From Opitutales bacterium (GTDB taxonomy: Bacteria; Verrucomicrobiota; Verrucomicrobiia; Opitutales; Seribacteraceae): 64,000 nt of DNA. Positions 45,494 through 54,097 of this stretch are shown here, in pieces. The stretch's first letter is position 1. The number at the start of each line of letters is the position of its first letter. Position numbers and translations under genes: made by a program. The notes beneath the pieces were generated by a model. It saw nothing but the letters and a program-made list of their open reading frames with translations. It was not told the origin of the DNA and searched no databases. The DNA lies in the NCBI GenBank assembly GCA_028045305.1, contig JAOFTV010000002.1:173431-237430 (forward strand), written 5' to 3'.

Positions 45494-46339
45494 ATGTTAA
45501 GGAAGTTATCTCTATTGATCCATATAATGATCACTTTCCTGCCCTGTTTTTTGTGGTCGGAAGCAACTTCTTCCTCTCAGATCGAATTACATCCTAACCA
45601 CCGTTCAACCAAATCTGCTATTGAACAAGTACAAAAGGTTTTCGGGAAATATTCAATTGAAAGCCCAGGCCTTTTTTCTGGAAACCATCAAGGCTTTGAA
45701 CACATTCAAATCATCAAAGATGACCAAGTGGAAAGTGCTTTTGTTTTTTATATACATAGAGACCTCGATGGAGACAGGGATAAACAATGGCCTCCACATA
45801 AAGCAAGACAACGCAATGAAATCAAGGGATATGTGGGCTCCCCCGATATACTAAAGGCACAAGAGAACCAGTCTTTTCGATACAGGTGGTACTTTCGAAT
45901 CGATGACGGTTTTCAGATCACCAAAAACTTCTGTCATTTCTTTCAACTCAAACCAGCCGGCTCTGATAATATCAACAATCCTCTGCTTACTCTTTCCGGA
46001 GTAGTGGATGGAGGGAAGCCCCAGCTTCAGGTACAGTTATGGAAAGAAAATAGAACCGAAAGACAATTCCTCGCCAATTGGAAAGACTGTCTTGGGAAAT
46101 GGCTACTTTGTGAATGTAAAATTAAATATGCAAACGAAGGGAATATTTCGTTCTCAATCAGCTCACTTGACCAAAGCATTTCGATTACACGATCCATAAA
46201 GACTATGAAAACTTGGCAAAAGGGCTTTTCTTTTGTTCGGCCCAAATGGGGAATTTACAGAAGTTTGGTCATAGATAGAAAAAAAATGAACCAAGAAGAT
46301 AAAGTATTTATTTCCCGCTTAATGATTGATAGAATCTAA
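45494..46339 (+). CDS. Polysaccharide lyase-like (concanavalin fold) exported protein
   Basis: 281 residues with a signal peptide to about 24. No exact family can be named with certainty. The pattern RQRNEIKGY, then FRYRWYFRIDDGF, HFFQLKPAG, LQVQLWKENR and FVRPKWGIYRSLVI resembles polysaccharide lyases of the heparin-lyase I-like jelly-roll type: a central beta-sandwich with conserved Arg, His, and Lys-x-Gly-x-Tyr-Arg. It would cleave uronic-acid-containing polysaccharides. The codons are A+T-rich compared with genes on either side. It is the only gene between the two copies of the intergenic element, which suggests a mobile or duplicated cassette. A non-catalytic sugar-binding role is possible. 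Confidence 0.6.
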   Translation: MLRKLSLLIHIMITFLPCFLWSEATSSSQIELHPNHRSTKSAIEQVQKVFGKYSIESPGLFSGNHQGFEHIQIIKDDQVESAFVFYIHRDLDGDRDKQWPPHKARQRNEIKGYVGSPDILKAQENQSFRYRWYFRIDDGFQITKNFCHFFQLKPAGSDNINNPLLTLSGVVDGGKPQLQVQLWKENRTERQFLANWKDCLGKWLLCECKIKYANEGNISFSISSLDQSISITRSIKTMKTWQKGFSFVRPKWGIYRSLVIDRKKMNQEDKVFISRLMIDRI

Positions 46340-46390
46340 GCAAGCGGGATATTTCCATTGTTTAAGTTTCATGTTTTTGAAAAAAAGTTT

Positions 46391-46517
46391 TCTTTTTTTC
46401 GAACGTTTTCCAAACTTCTCCCGTCTTACCTTATGACTTTTGTCAGTTTGTTTCAGTTTTAGTTTGTTTTTATCAAGAACGCCGTAGTGATACGGCGTTT
46501 TTGTTTGGCCTGATTTC
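46391..46517 (+). repeat. Duplicated intergenic element, copy 2 (possible small RNA)
   Basis: Second copy of the element at 45244-45376, in the same orientation and about 1.15 kb away. The 46422-46459 block is nearly identical to copy 1 and keeps the palindrome as TGAC-TTTT-GTCA (46434-46445). The spacer is 6 bases shorter. The hairpin and the following TTTTTGTTTGG are conserved. It starts about 50 bases after the lyase-like gene, at a distance similar to that of copy 1 from its own upstream gene. Confidence 0.75.
46478..46506 (+). terminator. Rho-independent terminator in element copy 2
   Basis: AACGCCGTA pairs with TACGGCGTT in a perfect 9-bp stem with a GTGA (GNRA) tetraloop and a TTTTGTTT tail. 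Compared with copy 1, an A-T pair became G-C and a C-G pair became T-A, so pairing was maintained through double changes. Confidence 0.85.
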
Positions 46518-46570
46518 AGGACCATTAAAAAAGATTCCACTTTGGCAAAATATCAGCATTGCGAACAGGC

Positions 46571-48322
46571 ATGTGCAGGTTTTTTATGACGGGCTTGATG
46601 ATCACCCGTACCTTTAGCTCCTTATTTTGTATAACGATTAGTCTCTTTCATAGCGACTTCCTTCATGCAGGCATCCCCACCCCTCCGATGGTCTGGGAAG
46701 ATTTTGATCCGGACGCGGGTAGTTTCAAAGAGGAAATCATTTACGAAAAGACCGTAAAAGGAATCTATGAAAAGCACGCCTACATTTCCGCTTATGTCAA
46801 TGAGGTCGAAGTTCGTGTGTTCTGTAAGTACGCAGTCAAGGAAGGGTCAAAAAATGTGCCCGGATTGATGAACACACATGGTTGGATGGGTGGACCATCG
46901 ATTGATAAGCAATATGTAAATGATGGGTGGGCAGTAATTTCACATGACTATTCGGGCCTCACCAAACGCCCTCATCACACCAAGTATCCCCCAGAACTGG
47001 GCCATGGCCACATGGATGCCAAGGAGAAAGGATATACTCTAATTTACGATAAAATGCCTGACGGCAGCCAGACCACCGACCCCAAGGCTACTTCGCATTA
47101 CCTGTGGAATGCGATCCAGCGCCGCGTGCTCAGTTATTTGCTCACCCAAAAGGAAGTCGATCCATCCCGCATTGGAGCCAAGGGCTACTCTTATGGGGGA
47201 ACCATCATGTGGAACTTGGCTATGGATAAACGGGTGAAGGCGGTAGTCGCTTACTTTGGCATCGGGTGGATCAATTACTACCGCGACCGGGCGATTTGGA
47301 AGTTTGATCAACCGCAAAAAGAAATCCCCCAGACTCCCGGACAAAAGCTCTTCCTTACTGGCCTCGCTCCACAAGCTCATGCCCCATACATTCAAGCCGC
47401 CAGTCTTTGGCTCAATGGATCCAACGATCACCACGGGGGGCACGAACGGGGGTGCGACACCTTCAAGGATTTCAAGCCCGGTGTGCCCTGGGACTTCGCC
47501 GTTCAGGCACGAGGACATCACAATACCGAAAAATTGGGAGATAACTGCAAAGTATGGCTGGAAAAACATGTCCGGGGAGACTCGCACATTTGGCCGGCCC
47601 GCCCTACATCCGAAATCAAACTGGGGCAGGATGGCGTGCCCGAACTTCACCTAAGTCCTGCAAACTCTGAGAAGATTAAGGAGGTACAGGTCTACCAATG
47701 CGTAAAAACTGCAAATAACATCGCCCGCTTTTGGAGAGATGTTCAGTCCAAACGGGTTGGTAACCAATGGGTCGCGAAGCTGCCTGTGCTTAACACCAAG
47801 GATTACTTGTTTTCATACGCCAATATTCGTTATGAAAATAACACGGTCATATCTTCAGATTTCGAAGCAGTTATACCCTCCGACCTTGGCCGGGCAGTTG
47901 CCACGGATCAACCATCCAAGGAATTGCCCGGAGGGGCCAGTCTTTGGAAAGATGCGGCCCCAGCTGAAGGGGTTGGCGGCATTCAGGGGTTTCGCCCACT
48001 TAACAAACACCATGGAACCTCCAGTTCTCAGTTTGGTGACCCCAAATGGAAAGCTCCCAAGGGTGCGAATCTCGAATTTATGTTTTATTGCACCCAACCC
48101 CAAAGCCTAACTCTGAGCACAAACACACGGCACGCATCTGATATCGAGATTACCGCTTCCAATGACTGGCAGAGCATGGCCCTCACCCCCGGCCTACTCA
48201 CCAATGTGCATGGGACAAAGTTGAAGGATTGGTCAGAGGTAGGAACCATCAGCCTCAAACCCAAACCTGGGGCAGATATTACCAAGATGGTATTTGCCAA
48301 TTTTAAATGGAAAAAGGATTAG
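46571..48322 (+). CDS. Alpha/beta hydrolase (dienelactone hydrolase / acetyl xylan esterase-like), exported
   Basis: 583 residues from the ATG at 46571; ATGs at 46586 and 46598 and a TTG at 46559 are alternatives. A signal peptide is followed by an alpha/beta-hydrolase core: GLMNTHGWMGGPSIDKQYVN (oxyanion region) and the nucleophile elbow GAKGYSYGGTIMWNLA with Ser207. FLTGLAPQAHAPYIQAASLW and FAVQARGHHNTE carry the acid and His regions. The C-terminal 220 residues are beta-rich and may bind carbohydrate. Probably a carbohydrate esterase acting on polysaccharide side groups; a peptidase-like role is less likely. It follows element copy 2 and precedes pdxA. Confidence 0.78.
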   Translation: MCRFFMTGLMITRTFSSLFCITISLFHSDFLHAGIPTPPMVWEDFDPDAGSFKEEIIYEKTVKGIYEKHAYISAYVNEVEVRVFCKYAVKEGSKNVPGLMNTHGWMGGPSIDKQYVNDGWAVISHDYSGLTKRPHHTKYPPELGHGHMDAKEKGYTLIYDKMPDGSQTTDPKATSHYLWNAIQRRVLSYLLTQKEVDPSRIGAKGYSYGGTIMWNLAMDKRVKAVVAYFGIGWINYYRDRAIWKFDQPQKEIPQTPGQKLFLTGLAPQAHAPYIQAASLWLNGSNDHHGGHERGCDTFKDFKPGVPWDFAVQARGHHNTEKLGDNCKVWLEKHVRGDSHIWPARPTSEIKLGQDGVPELHLSPANSEKIKEVQVYQCVKTANNIARFWRDVQSKRVGNQWVAKLPVLNTKDYLFSYANIRYENNTVISSDFEAVIPSDLGRAVATDQPSKELPGGASLWKDAAPAEGVGGIQGFRPLNKHHGTSSSQFGDPKWKAPKGANLEFMFYCTQPQSLTLSTNTRHASDIEITASNDWQSMALTPGLLTNVHGTKLKDWSEVGTISLKPKPGADITKMVFANFKWKKD

Positions 48323-48428
48323 GGCCTGATCAGATAAGACTCTGGCCAAACCAAATTAACTCCTGGGTGGCGGCCTAAAAAGATCATCGCCCTATCTTTG
48401 GGAACTTGAAAGAATTGCTTTCGAAATC

Positions 48429-49421
48429 ATGCCAAAACCGAAAATAGCAGTGACCATGGGCGACCCAGCAGGAGTCGGTCCAGAGATCTGCCTGGATCTG
48501 TTAAACGCTCCTGAAATTTTAGATAGATGCCAACCCGTAATCTTTGGAGATCTCACAATCTTGCAAGCATGTGCCCACCAAACGGGCAAGCCACTGAATT
48601 GTTCTGCTATTCAGTTGGAAGAAATTACCGATTCCTCACCATCTGGAATCATTGACTTATCTATTCTTAAACCCAACGAACTCAATCCCGGCATAGCCGA
48701 AGCCCATACCGGGCGGGCAACTTATGAATACGTAGTATCCGCAATCGATGCCTGTCTCGCCGGTAGAGTCGACGCCGTGGTGACCTGTCCAGCAAACAAG
48801 GAGGCCATGCAGGCAGCAGGCATAACCCAGCCCGGACATACCGAAATTTTTGCCGAGCGTACGGGCACCACTGATTTTTGCATGGCTTTCTTTTCAGAAA
48901 CGATAAGTTGCTCTCTGGTAACTGTACATGTCGGCTACCATCAAGTGCCCGGTCTGCTCTCCGTTGAACGGATCAACCAAGTCATTTCCCTTACCCGTGA
49001 AACCCACCGCAGTCTCTTGGGACGGGAACCTAAATTGGCAGTTTGCGGACTGAACCCCCATGCCGGCGAGAATGGACTCTTTGGACAGGGCGAGGAGGAA
49101 GCAATCATTATCCCTGCGATCGAACGGGCTCGCGCCCAAGGGGCCGATATCGTGGGTCCCCTACCCCCTGATACCGCGTTTACCCCCTCTCGAAGACAAA
49201 TAGTGGACGCCTATATTTGCATGTACCACGATCAGGCCTTAATACCGGTAAAAGCACTCGCATTTGATCAGGCCGTCAATGTTACCCTCGGGCTGCCCAT
49301 CATCCGTACATCCGTTGACCATGGCACCGCTCTTGACATTGCCTGGCAGGGAAAAGCCGACCCGAACAGCCTGAAAGCAGCAGTACGGTTGGCCGCTCGA
49401 ATGTCCGGCGAAAAAGAATGA
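48429..49421 (+). CDS. pdxA: 4-hydroxythreonine-4-phosphate dehydrogenase
   Basis: 330 residues, normal length. It oxidises 4-phosphohydroxy-L-threonine in pyridoxal 5'-phosphate synthesis in the cytoplasm, or a related hydroxy acid if it is the PdxA2 paralogue. Diagnostic blocks: AVTMGDPAGVGPEICLDLL at the N-terminus, VVTCPANKEAMQAAG with PGHTEIFAERTGT, and MYHDQALIPVKALAFDQAVN, LPIIRTSVDHGTALDIA at the C-terminus, with the metal-binding histidines. Its stop overlaps the next start by 4 nt, coupling it to a leucine-rich repeat protein, an unusual partner. No other pyridoxine gene is nearby. Confidence 0.94.
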   Translation: MPKPKIAVTMGDPAGVGPEICLDLLNAPEILDRCQPVIFGDLTILQACAHQTGKPLNCSAIQLEEITDSSPSGIIDLSILKPNELNPGIAEAHTGRATYEYVVSAIDACLAGRVDAVVTCPANKEAMQAAGITQPGHTEIFAERTGTTDFCMAFFSETISCSLVTVHVGYHQVPGLLSVERINQVISLTRETHRSLLGREPKLAVCGLNPHAGENGLFGQGEEEAIIIPAIERARAQGADIVGPLPPDTAFTPSRRQIVDAYICMYHDQALIPVKALAFDQAVNVTLGLPIIRTSVDHGTALDIAWQGKADPNSLKAAVRLAARMSGEKE

Positions 49422-50167
49422 TTAGAAAGGCCTTGCTTGGCTTTACTTTAGGCCACCTGGTTTTTTTTGCACAAGCAGATACGCCTTACTTGAATCACTC
49501 TCCTGTTCAAAGAGTTGAACTAATGGGAGGGAAGATATTTTTAAAGAAAGCAAAGGTTTCAGAAATTATTCTCCAAGACACGGATGTGCCCCGTAGGTTT
49601 TTCTTTCAACTGGGAGACCTCAGCGAACTGACCGACCTTTCTTTGGAAAACTGTCGCATTGAACCAGACAACATAGTTGCTATCTCCAACCTACCCAAGC
49701 TGGAATGGCTCAACCTCTACCGCACCCCTTTGGGTGAACAAGAGGTAAAGTTGCTCTCCAAGTCCAGCAGTATTGTTCTCCTGCCTCTTGGAAAAGTTGG
49801 AGTTACCAATCGTGGGTTGGAAAATCTCTGTAAGATGAGCCAACTTACTTATTTAGGGCTAAGGGGAAACCCAGTTACGGATAAGGGTGCCCAGCATCTC
49901 TCCAAATTAAGTAACCTCCAAGGGCTCTATCTTGGAGAAACTCAGGTGACCGACCAAACTGTTACCGAAATTTCCCACCTCTCCCAACTGGAAAAACTTT
50001 GGCTGCACGACCTCCCTATTACCGATAAAGCTATCGGTCACTTAGCCAAGTTAACCCAGCTGAAGGAAGTACATATTTATGGCACAAACATATCGGCCCA
50101 AGGAGCGAGATCGCTCCAGGAATTCTTACCGAAGTGCCGGGTGATCCACGAGGTCTTCCCTAAGTAA
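49418..50167 (+). CDS. Leucine-rich repeat protein, exported
   Basis: 249 residues with a signal peptide to about 20. From about residue 65 onward there are six or seven repeats of about 24 residues with the pattern L-x-x-L-x-L-x-x-x-x-(I/V)-(T/P)-D-x-(A/T); examples are LTYLGLRGNPVTDKGAQHL and LQGLYLGETQVTDQTV. This is the bacterial/ribonuclease-inhibitor-like type common in PVC bacteria. It probably binds a protein in the periplasm. The start overlaps the pdxA stop (ATGA). Function unknown. Confidence 0.85.
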   Translation: MIRKALLGFTLGHLVFFAQADTPYLNHSPVQRVELMGGKIFLKKAKVSEIILQDTDVPRRFFFQLGDLSELTDLSLENCRIEPDNIVAISNLPKLEWLNLYRTPLGEQEVKLLSKSSSIVLLPLGKVGVTNRGLENLCKMSQLTYLGLRGNPVTDKGAQHLSKLSNLQGLYLGETQVTDQTVTEISHLSQLEKLWLHDLPITDKAIGHLAKLTQLKEVHIYGTNISAQGARSLQEFLPKCRVIHEVFPK

Positions 50168-50269
50168 AGTTTTTCAAACCAACGACTTTTCTTTGATTCA
50201 ATCTGTTTATTCAAGCAATATGAATCAGAGTCTTCTCCTCACCACCATTATTCTGTCAGACCCTTAAAG

Positions 50270-52588
50270 TTGAACCCCTACCGCTCCATTTCAATTGTTA
50301 TCTGCCTGGTCTTTTCTCTCCTTGGATGTTCTCGAAAGATCGATCCGAAAACAGCGGATTTAGAAGTTCGTAAACTTTTGCAGGATGTACCCGGTTTTGA
50401 CTGGCAACCAGCTCCTTCCTCCCGTCTGCAAGAAGCAAGACTGAATGAATTGCCCCCTCCTCCTAAAGACGATGAAGGTGCACGAGAAATCACAGAGCGT
50501 ATTCAGAAGGATGGAGCTTATGAGGATGGGAACATATCGAAAACCTTTGATTCCGGCCAATGGAAGGAATCCCTGATTCTCGAAAACAATCATACCGTCC
50601 GACTCGATTTGGCAAGCTCGATGGAACTGGCTCTGCTCCACTCGCGAGAATATCAGGAGCAGAAAGAATCTCTCTATCTTTCCGCCCTCGGGGTCACCCT
50701 CGAGCGGTTCAGACTCGGCCCCGCTCCTTTTGCCAAAGCCAGTGCCAAGGTAACCCAAGAGGCAGGAGAAGAACCAGCAGACTTAATCAACCGAACCACC
50801 GTGGGAGTCGAAGGCATGGCAGGTCATGGAGCAACCTGGGTAGCATCCCTGGCCAATCGCTTAAGTGTGGATTTAAGGAATGGCAAGGTGGGCATGGGTG
50901 GTTCCCTCGCCAACCTGACAATTACCCAACCCCTACTACGTGGTGCCAGTCGAAGGATTTACATGGAAGGCCTGACCCAAAGTGAGCGATCTCTTTTGAT
51001 GGATGCCCGCAGACTGGAACAATTCAGGCAAGGGTTTTTTCTTAAAGTCGTACTCGGAGCGAACCCAGCAAGCAAGGTAGGGAGTGGTGGGAGTATTTCA
51101 TTCATATCTCCTCCATCCACTGGGGTATCAGGATTTTTGGGGCTGGTTCAGGAGATTCAAACAATCCGAAATCAGGAAGCTAATGTCGCCCAATTGAATG
51201 AGAGCCTCGCTCAGTTGGAAGCAGCCTTTGAAGCGGGAAGAATAGGAAACCGACTCCAAGTGGATCAGGCGAGGCAGGCCCTCTTTAATGGTCAGAGCCG
51301 TCTACTTGCTGCCAAATCATCCTATGAAAACCGGCTCGATGGATATAAGATCTTTTTGGGACTCCCTCCTGATCTATCCCTTCGGGTGGTGGATGACTAC
51401 ATCAATGCGTTCAAACTGACTAATCCTGAACTGGTCTTTCTTCAGGAAAATGCAAATCGTATATTATCTGGCGTTCGCGACTCTGCAATCTCTCCCGACC
51501 TTAATTCCCTGAAAGATTTGCACAAACAAGCCACTGCCCTTTTTCCCCGGGCAGAGAAATTCTTTCTCGAATTAACTGCAGATTACCAAGCCTTTGACGA
51601 GGCCTTGCCTGCGAGAAAACAGAGCTTTGAAAAATTAAGGAAGAGAACAGATCTTCTCGAACTGGGAATGAACACCAATACCTTTTCCAATAATCACCTC
51701 GATCAATTATTGGTGGAAGCAAACGCCTCCCTTCGAAGTATACGCTCTTCGCTTAATGAAACCACCAAGAATATTCGAGCATGGAAAGGTGAAAATAAGG
51801 ATCGCCCTCTAGCCGCTTCACGCACGAAACTCTCCGCCCTGCTCAGTGCTTACTCCGGCACCTTGCTCGAGCTATCCCTTGCTCAGGCATCGGCCCGATT
51901 GGAATCGATTGTGATGCAGGAAGCTTTGGTTTCTCCCTGCGAAGATGCCCGGTTTGCATGTACCCACCGAATGGACTCCAAAAATAACCGTGCTCAATTG
52001 GTCGATATTTGGAGGAAAGCCGATCTTGCCCGGGATGATTTGCGAACCGATCTCGACCTCGTGCTATCTGGGGATGTGGCATCCGATGCACTGACTGCCG
52101 GTGATTTTGAATCGGATGAAAGTGAGTGGCGTGTCGGATTGGAACTGGATACCCCACTTTCCAAAGTCAGGGAAAGAAACCGCTACAAAGCGGCCCTTCT
52201 TCGCTACCAACAAGCAAGAAGGGACTACCTCGCCTATGAGGACAGTCTTCTCCGGGCTTTCCGTGAACACCAGAGGCTTGCCGGCCTATTACAACTAAAA
52301 TTTGAATTAAACCGGGCAGCGGTACGGGGAGCGATTGCCCAGGTCGACCTTGCCCGGATGCGCCTCGATGAACCTCCCAAACCAGGTAGAAGCTCTCAGT
52401 TTGGGGCCACCACTGCTCGGGACTTGGTCAATGCACTCAATGATCTACTTAATGCGAGCAACCGGTTTGTCGAGGTGTGGATCGGATCGGAAGCCCTAAG
52501 AATGCGCTATGCTTATGACCTCGGTGAAATGAATTTATTGGAAAATGGATTATGGAATGGTCTGCAAACCACACCCAACTTAAAGTAA
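50270..52588 (+). CDS. TolC-family outer-membrane efflux lipoprotein
   Basis: 772 residues, well above the roughly 450-500 of TolC. The TTG at 50270 is the likely start because a lipoprotein signal follows at once (VICLVFSLLGC, Cys20). Two OEP-type repeats are recognisable: SMELALLHSREYQEQKESLY, NESLAQLEAAFEAGRIGNRL with VDQARQALFNGQSRLLAAKS, and near the C-terminus RLAGLLQLKFELNRAAVRGA. A long, charged, helical insert lies at about 390-600. It forms the outer-membrane channel of a tripartite exporter with the adaptor and ABC transporter that follow. Substrate unknown. Confidence 0.85.
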   Translation: MNPYRSISIVICLVFSLLGCSRKIDPKTADLEVRKLLQDVPGFDWQPAPSSRLQEARLNELPPPPKDDEGAREITERIQKDGAYEDGNISKTFDSGQWKESLILENNHTVRLDLASSMELALLHSREYQEQKESLYLSALGVTLERFRLGPAPFAKASAKVTQEAGEEPADLINRTTVGVEGMAGHGATWVASLANRLSVDLRNGKVGMGGSLANLTITQPLLRGASRRIYMEGLTQSERSLLMDARRLEQFRQGFFLKVVLGANPASKVGSGGSISFISPPSTGVSGFLGLVQEIQTIRNQEANVAQLNESLAQLEAAFEAGRIGNRLQVDQARQALFNGQSRLLAAKSSYENRLDGYKIFLGLPPDLSLRVVDDYINAFKLTNPELVFLQENANRILSGVRDSAISPDLNSLKDLHKQATALFPRAEKFFLELTADYQAFDEALPARKQSFEKLRKRTDLLELGMNTNTFSNNHLDQLLVEANASLRSIRSSLNETTKNIRAWKGENKDRPLAASRTKLSALLSAYSGTLLELSLAQASARLESIVMQEALVSPCEDARFACTHRMDSKNNRAQLVDIWRKADLARDDLRTDLDLVLSGDVASDALTAGDFESDESEWRVGLELDTPLSKVRERNRYKAALLRYQQARRDYLAYEDSLLRAFREHQRLAGLLQLKFELNRAAVRGAIAQVDLARMRLDEPPKPGRSSQFGATTARDLVNALNDLLNASNRFVEVWIGSEALRMRYAYDLGEMNLLENGLWNGLQTTPNLK

Positions 52589-52642
52589 AACTCTTGCTAC
52601 TCGGATGACTCCTCACTTGCTCTCACCCTCCTTCTTTATTCA

Positions 52643-54058
52643 ATGATGCACATGTATACCCGATCAAAAGCTGGCTTTATATCGACCAAGACGTTGATGG
52701 GTATAGCCGGAGCAAGTGCACTGTCCGCGTTTTTATGGCTCAATAACGAAGAACAAGGCGAGTCCTTGCAAATCAAACCGATCTACGAAGAGGCCAAGGT
52801 TGCGGAATTTAGGTTGGAAATCGTGGAGCCAGGGGAAGTGGAGAGCGCGGAAAATGTCGAAATCAAGAGCCAGGTTAAAAGCCGGGGCTCTGGGGGAGTG
52901 AGTATTCTGGAAATTGTACCGGAAGGAACCCTAGTAAAAAAAGGTGACTTTTTGGTCCGACTGGATGATGCCGGATTACAAAAGGAATTGCTACGCCAGC
53001 GTATCTCCGTGCATCAGGCAAATGCCACCCTTGTTAAAGCTCAGGCAGATGTTGAGGCAGCTAAGCTGGCTCTGCAGGAATACCTGTCTGGCACCTTCCG
53101 TCAAAACGAGGAGCAATTGGAGAGCGCCGAGTTTGTGGCGAAAGAAAACTTCAGACGTGCTGAAGAGTACTTGGCCTACAGCAAAAAGTTGGCGGCTAAA
53201 GGATATGTTTCTGAAGCCCAACTGGAAGCGGATCAATTTGCGGTGGAAAAAGCGTTGAAGGAGCTGGACCTTGCTCAAACCAAGCTTGAGGTATTGCGCA
53301 CCCACACCCAAAAAGCGAAAGTCAATGATCTCAACGCCTCCATTCTGACCACCGCAGCCCGCCTCGAATCTGCCAGAAACTCCTATGAACTTGAACTCAC
53401 ACAGGAGCGTGAGATTGAGGATCAAATTGTGAATTGCACCATTTTATCTCCAGCAGAAGGGGAAGTTACCTATGCCAATCAGAACAATAAGGGTGTCATT
53501 ATTGGAGAGGGTGAAGATGTAAGAGAGAACCAGACCATTATTCGGCTTCCCGACGCTTCCCGATTGCTGGTACAAGCAAAAATTAATGAGAGCCGAGTCG
53601 AGCAGGTAAAAGCTGGTATGATATGTAGGATTACCATTGATGCGATCAGGGATGTGGAACTTGAAGGTTCTGTGCAGTCCGTCAGCGATTACCCCTGGCC
53701 GGCATTTGACCGTTATCGTGCACACATCAAGGAATATGGGACCAAGATCATTATTAATGATCCCCCCAAAGGTCTACGCACTGGTATGACTGCTAAGGTC
53801 ACTATCCTGTCTGAACTTATCGAGGAAGCCCTTCAGATTCCCCTACCCGCGGTATTCCGGAAAAAGGGCAAGGCTTATTGTTTGATAGCTGGAGAGGATC
53901 AAGAACTTGAACTTCGTGAAATTGATTTGGGCCCGAACAACATGTCTCATGCGGTGGTAGTAGCGGGATTGGAAGAAGGCGAGTCCGTGGTCATTAACCC
54001 CGACCCCTTCCGAGAAAATTTTGAACCGAGCGAAGACAAAGAGTTAGCCCTTAACTAG
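52643..54058 (+). CDS. HlyD/MacA-type periplasmic adaptor
   Basis: 471 residues. One N-terminal membrane anchor (about 17-35), then a beta-barrel and lipoyl-like start (VEIKSQVKSRGSGGVSILEI, VPEGTLVKKGDFLVRLDD), a long coiled coil (about 110-255) and a return lipoyl half (CTILSPAEGEVTYANQNN). The later domain has GLRTGMTAKVTILSELIEEA. It links the inner-membrane ABC transporter at 54098 to the outer-membrane lipoprotein at 50270. Three Met codons compete as start (residues 1, 2 and 4). Confidence 0.9.
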   Translation: MMHMYTRSKAGFISTKTLMGIAGASALSAFLWLNNEEQGESLQIKPIYEEAKVAEFRLEIVEPGEVESAENVEIKSQVKSRGSGGVSILEIVPEGTLVKKGDFLVRLDDAGLQKELLRQRISVHQANATLVKAQADVEAAKLALQEYLSGTFRQNEEQLESAEFVAKENFRRAEEYLAYSKKLAAKGYVSEAQLEADQFAVEKALKELDLAQTKLEVLRTHTQKAKVNDLNASILTTAARLESARNSYELELTQEREIEDQIVNCTILSPAEGEVTYANQNNKGVIIGEGEDVRENQTIIRLPDASRLLVQAKINESRVEQVKAGMICRITIDAIRDVELEGSVQSVSDYPWPAFDRYRAHIKEYGTKIIINDPPKGLRTGMTAKVTILSELIEEALQIPLPAVFRKKGKAYCLIAGEDQELELREIDLGPNNMSHAVVVAGLEEGESVVINPDPFRENFEPSEDKELALN

Positions 54059-54097
54059 ATTGCTTCGGGCGATTCTAAACTGGCCGCTCTTACCAAA

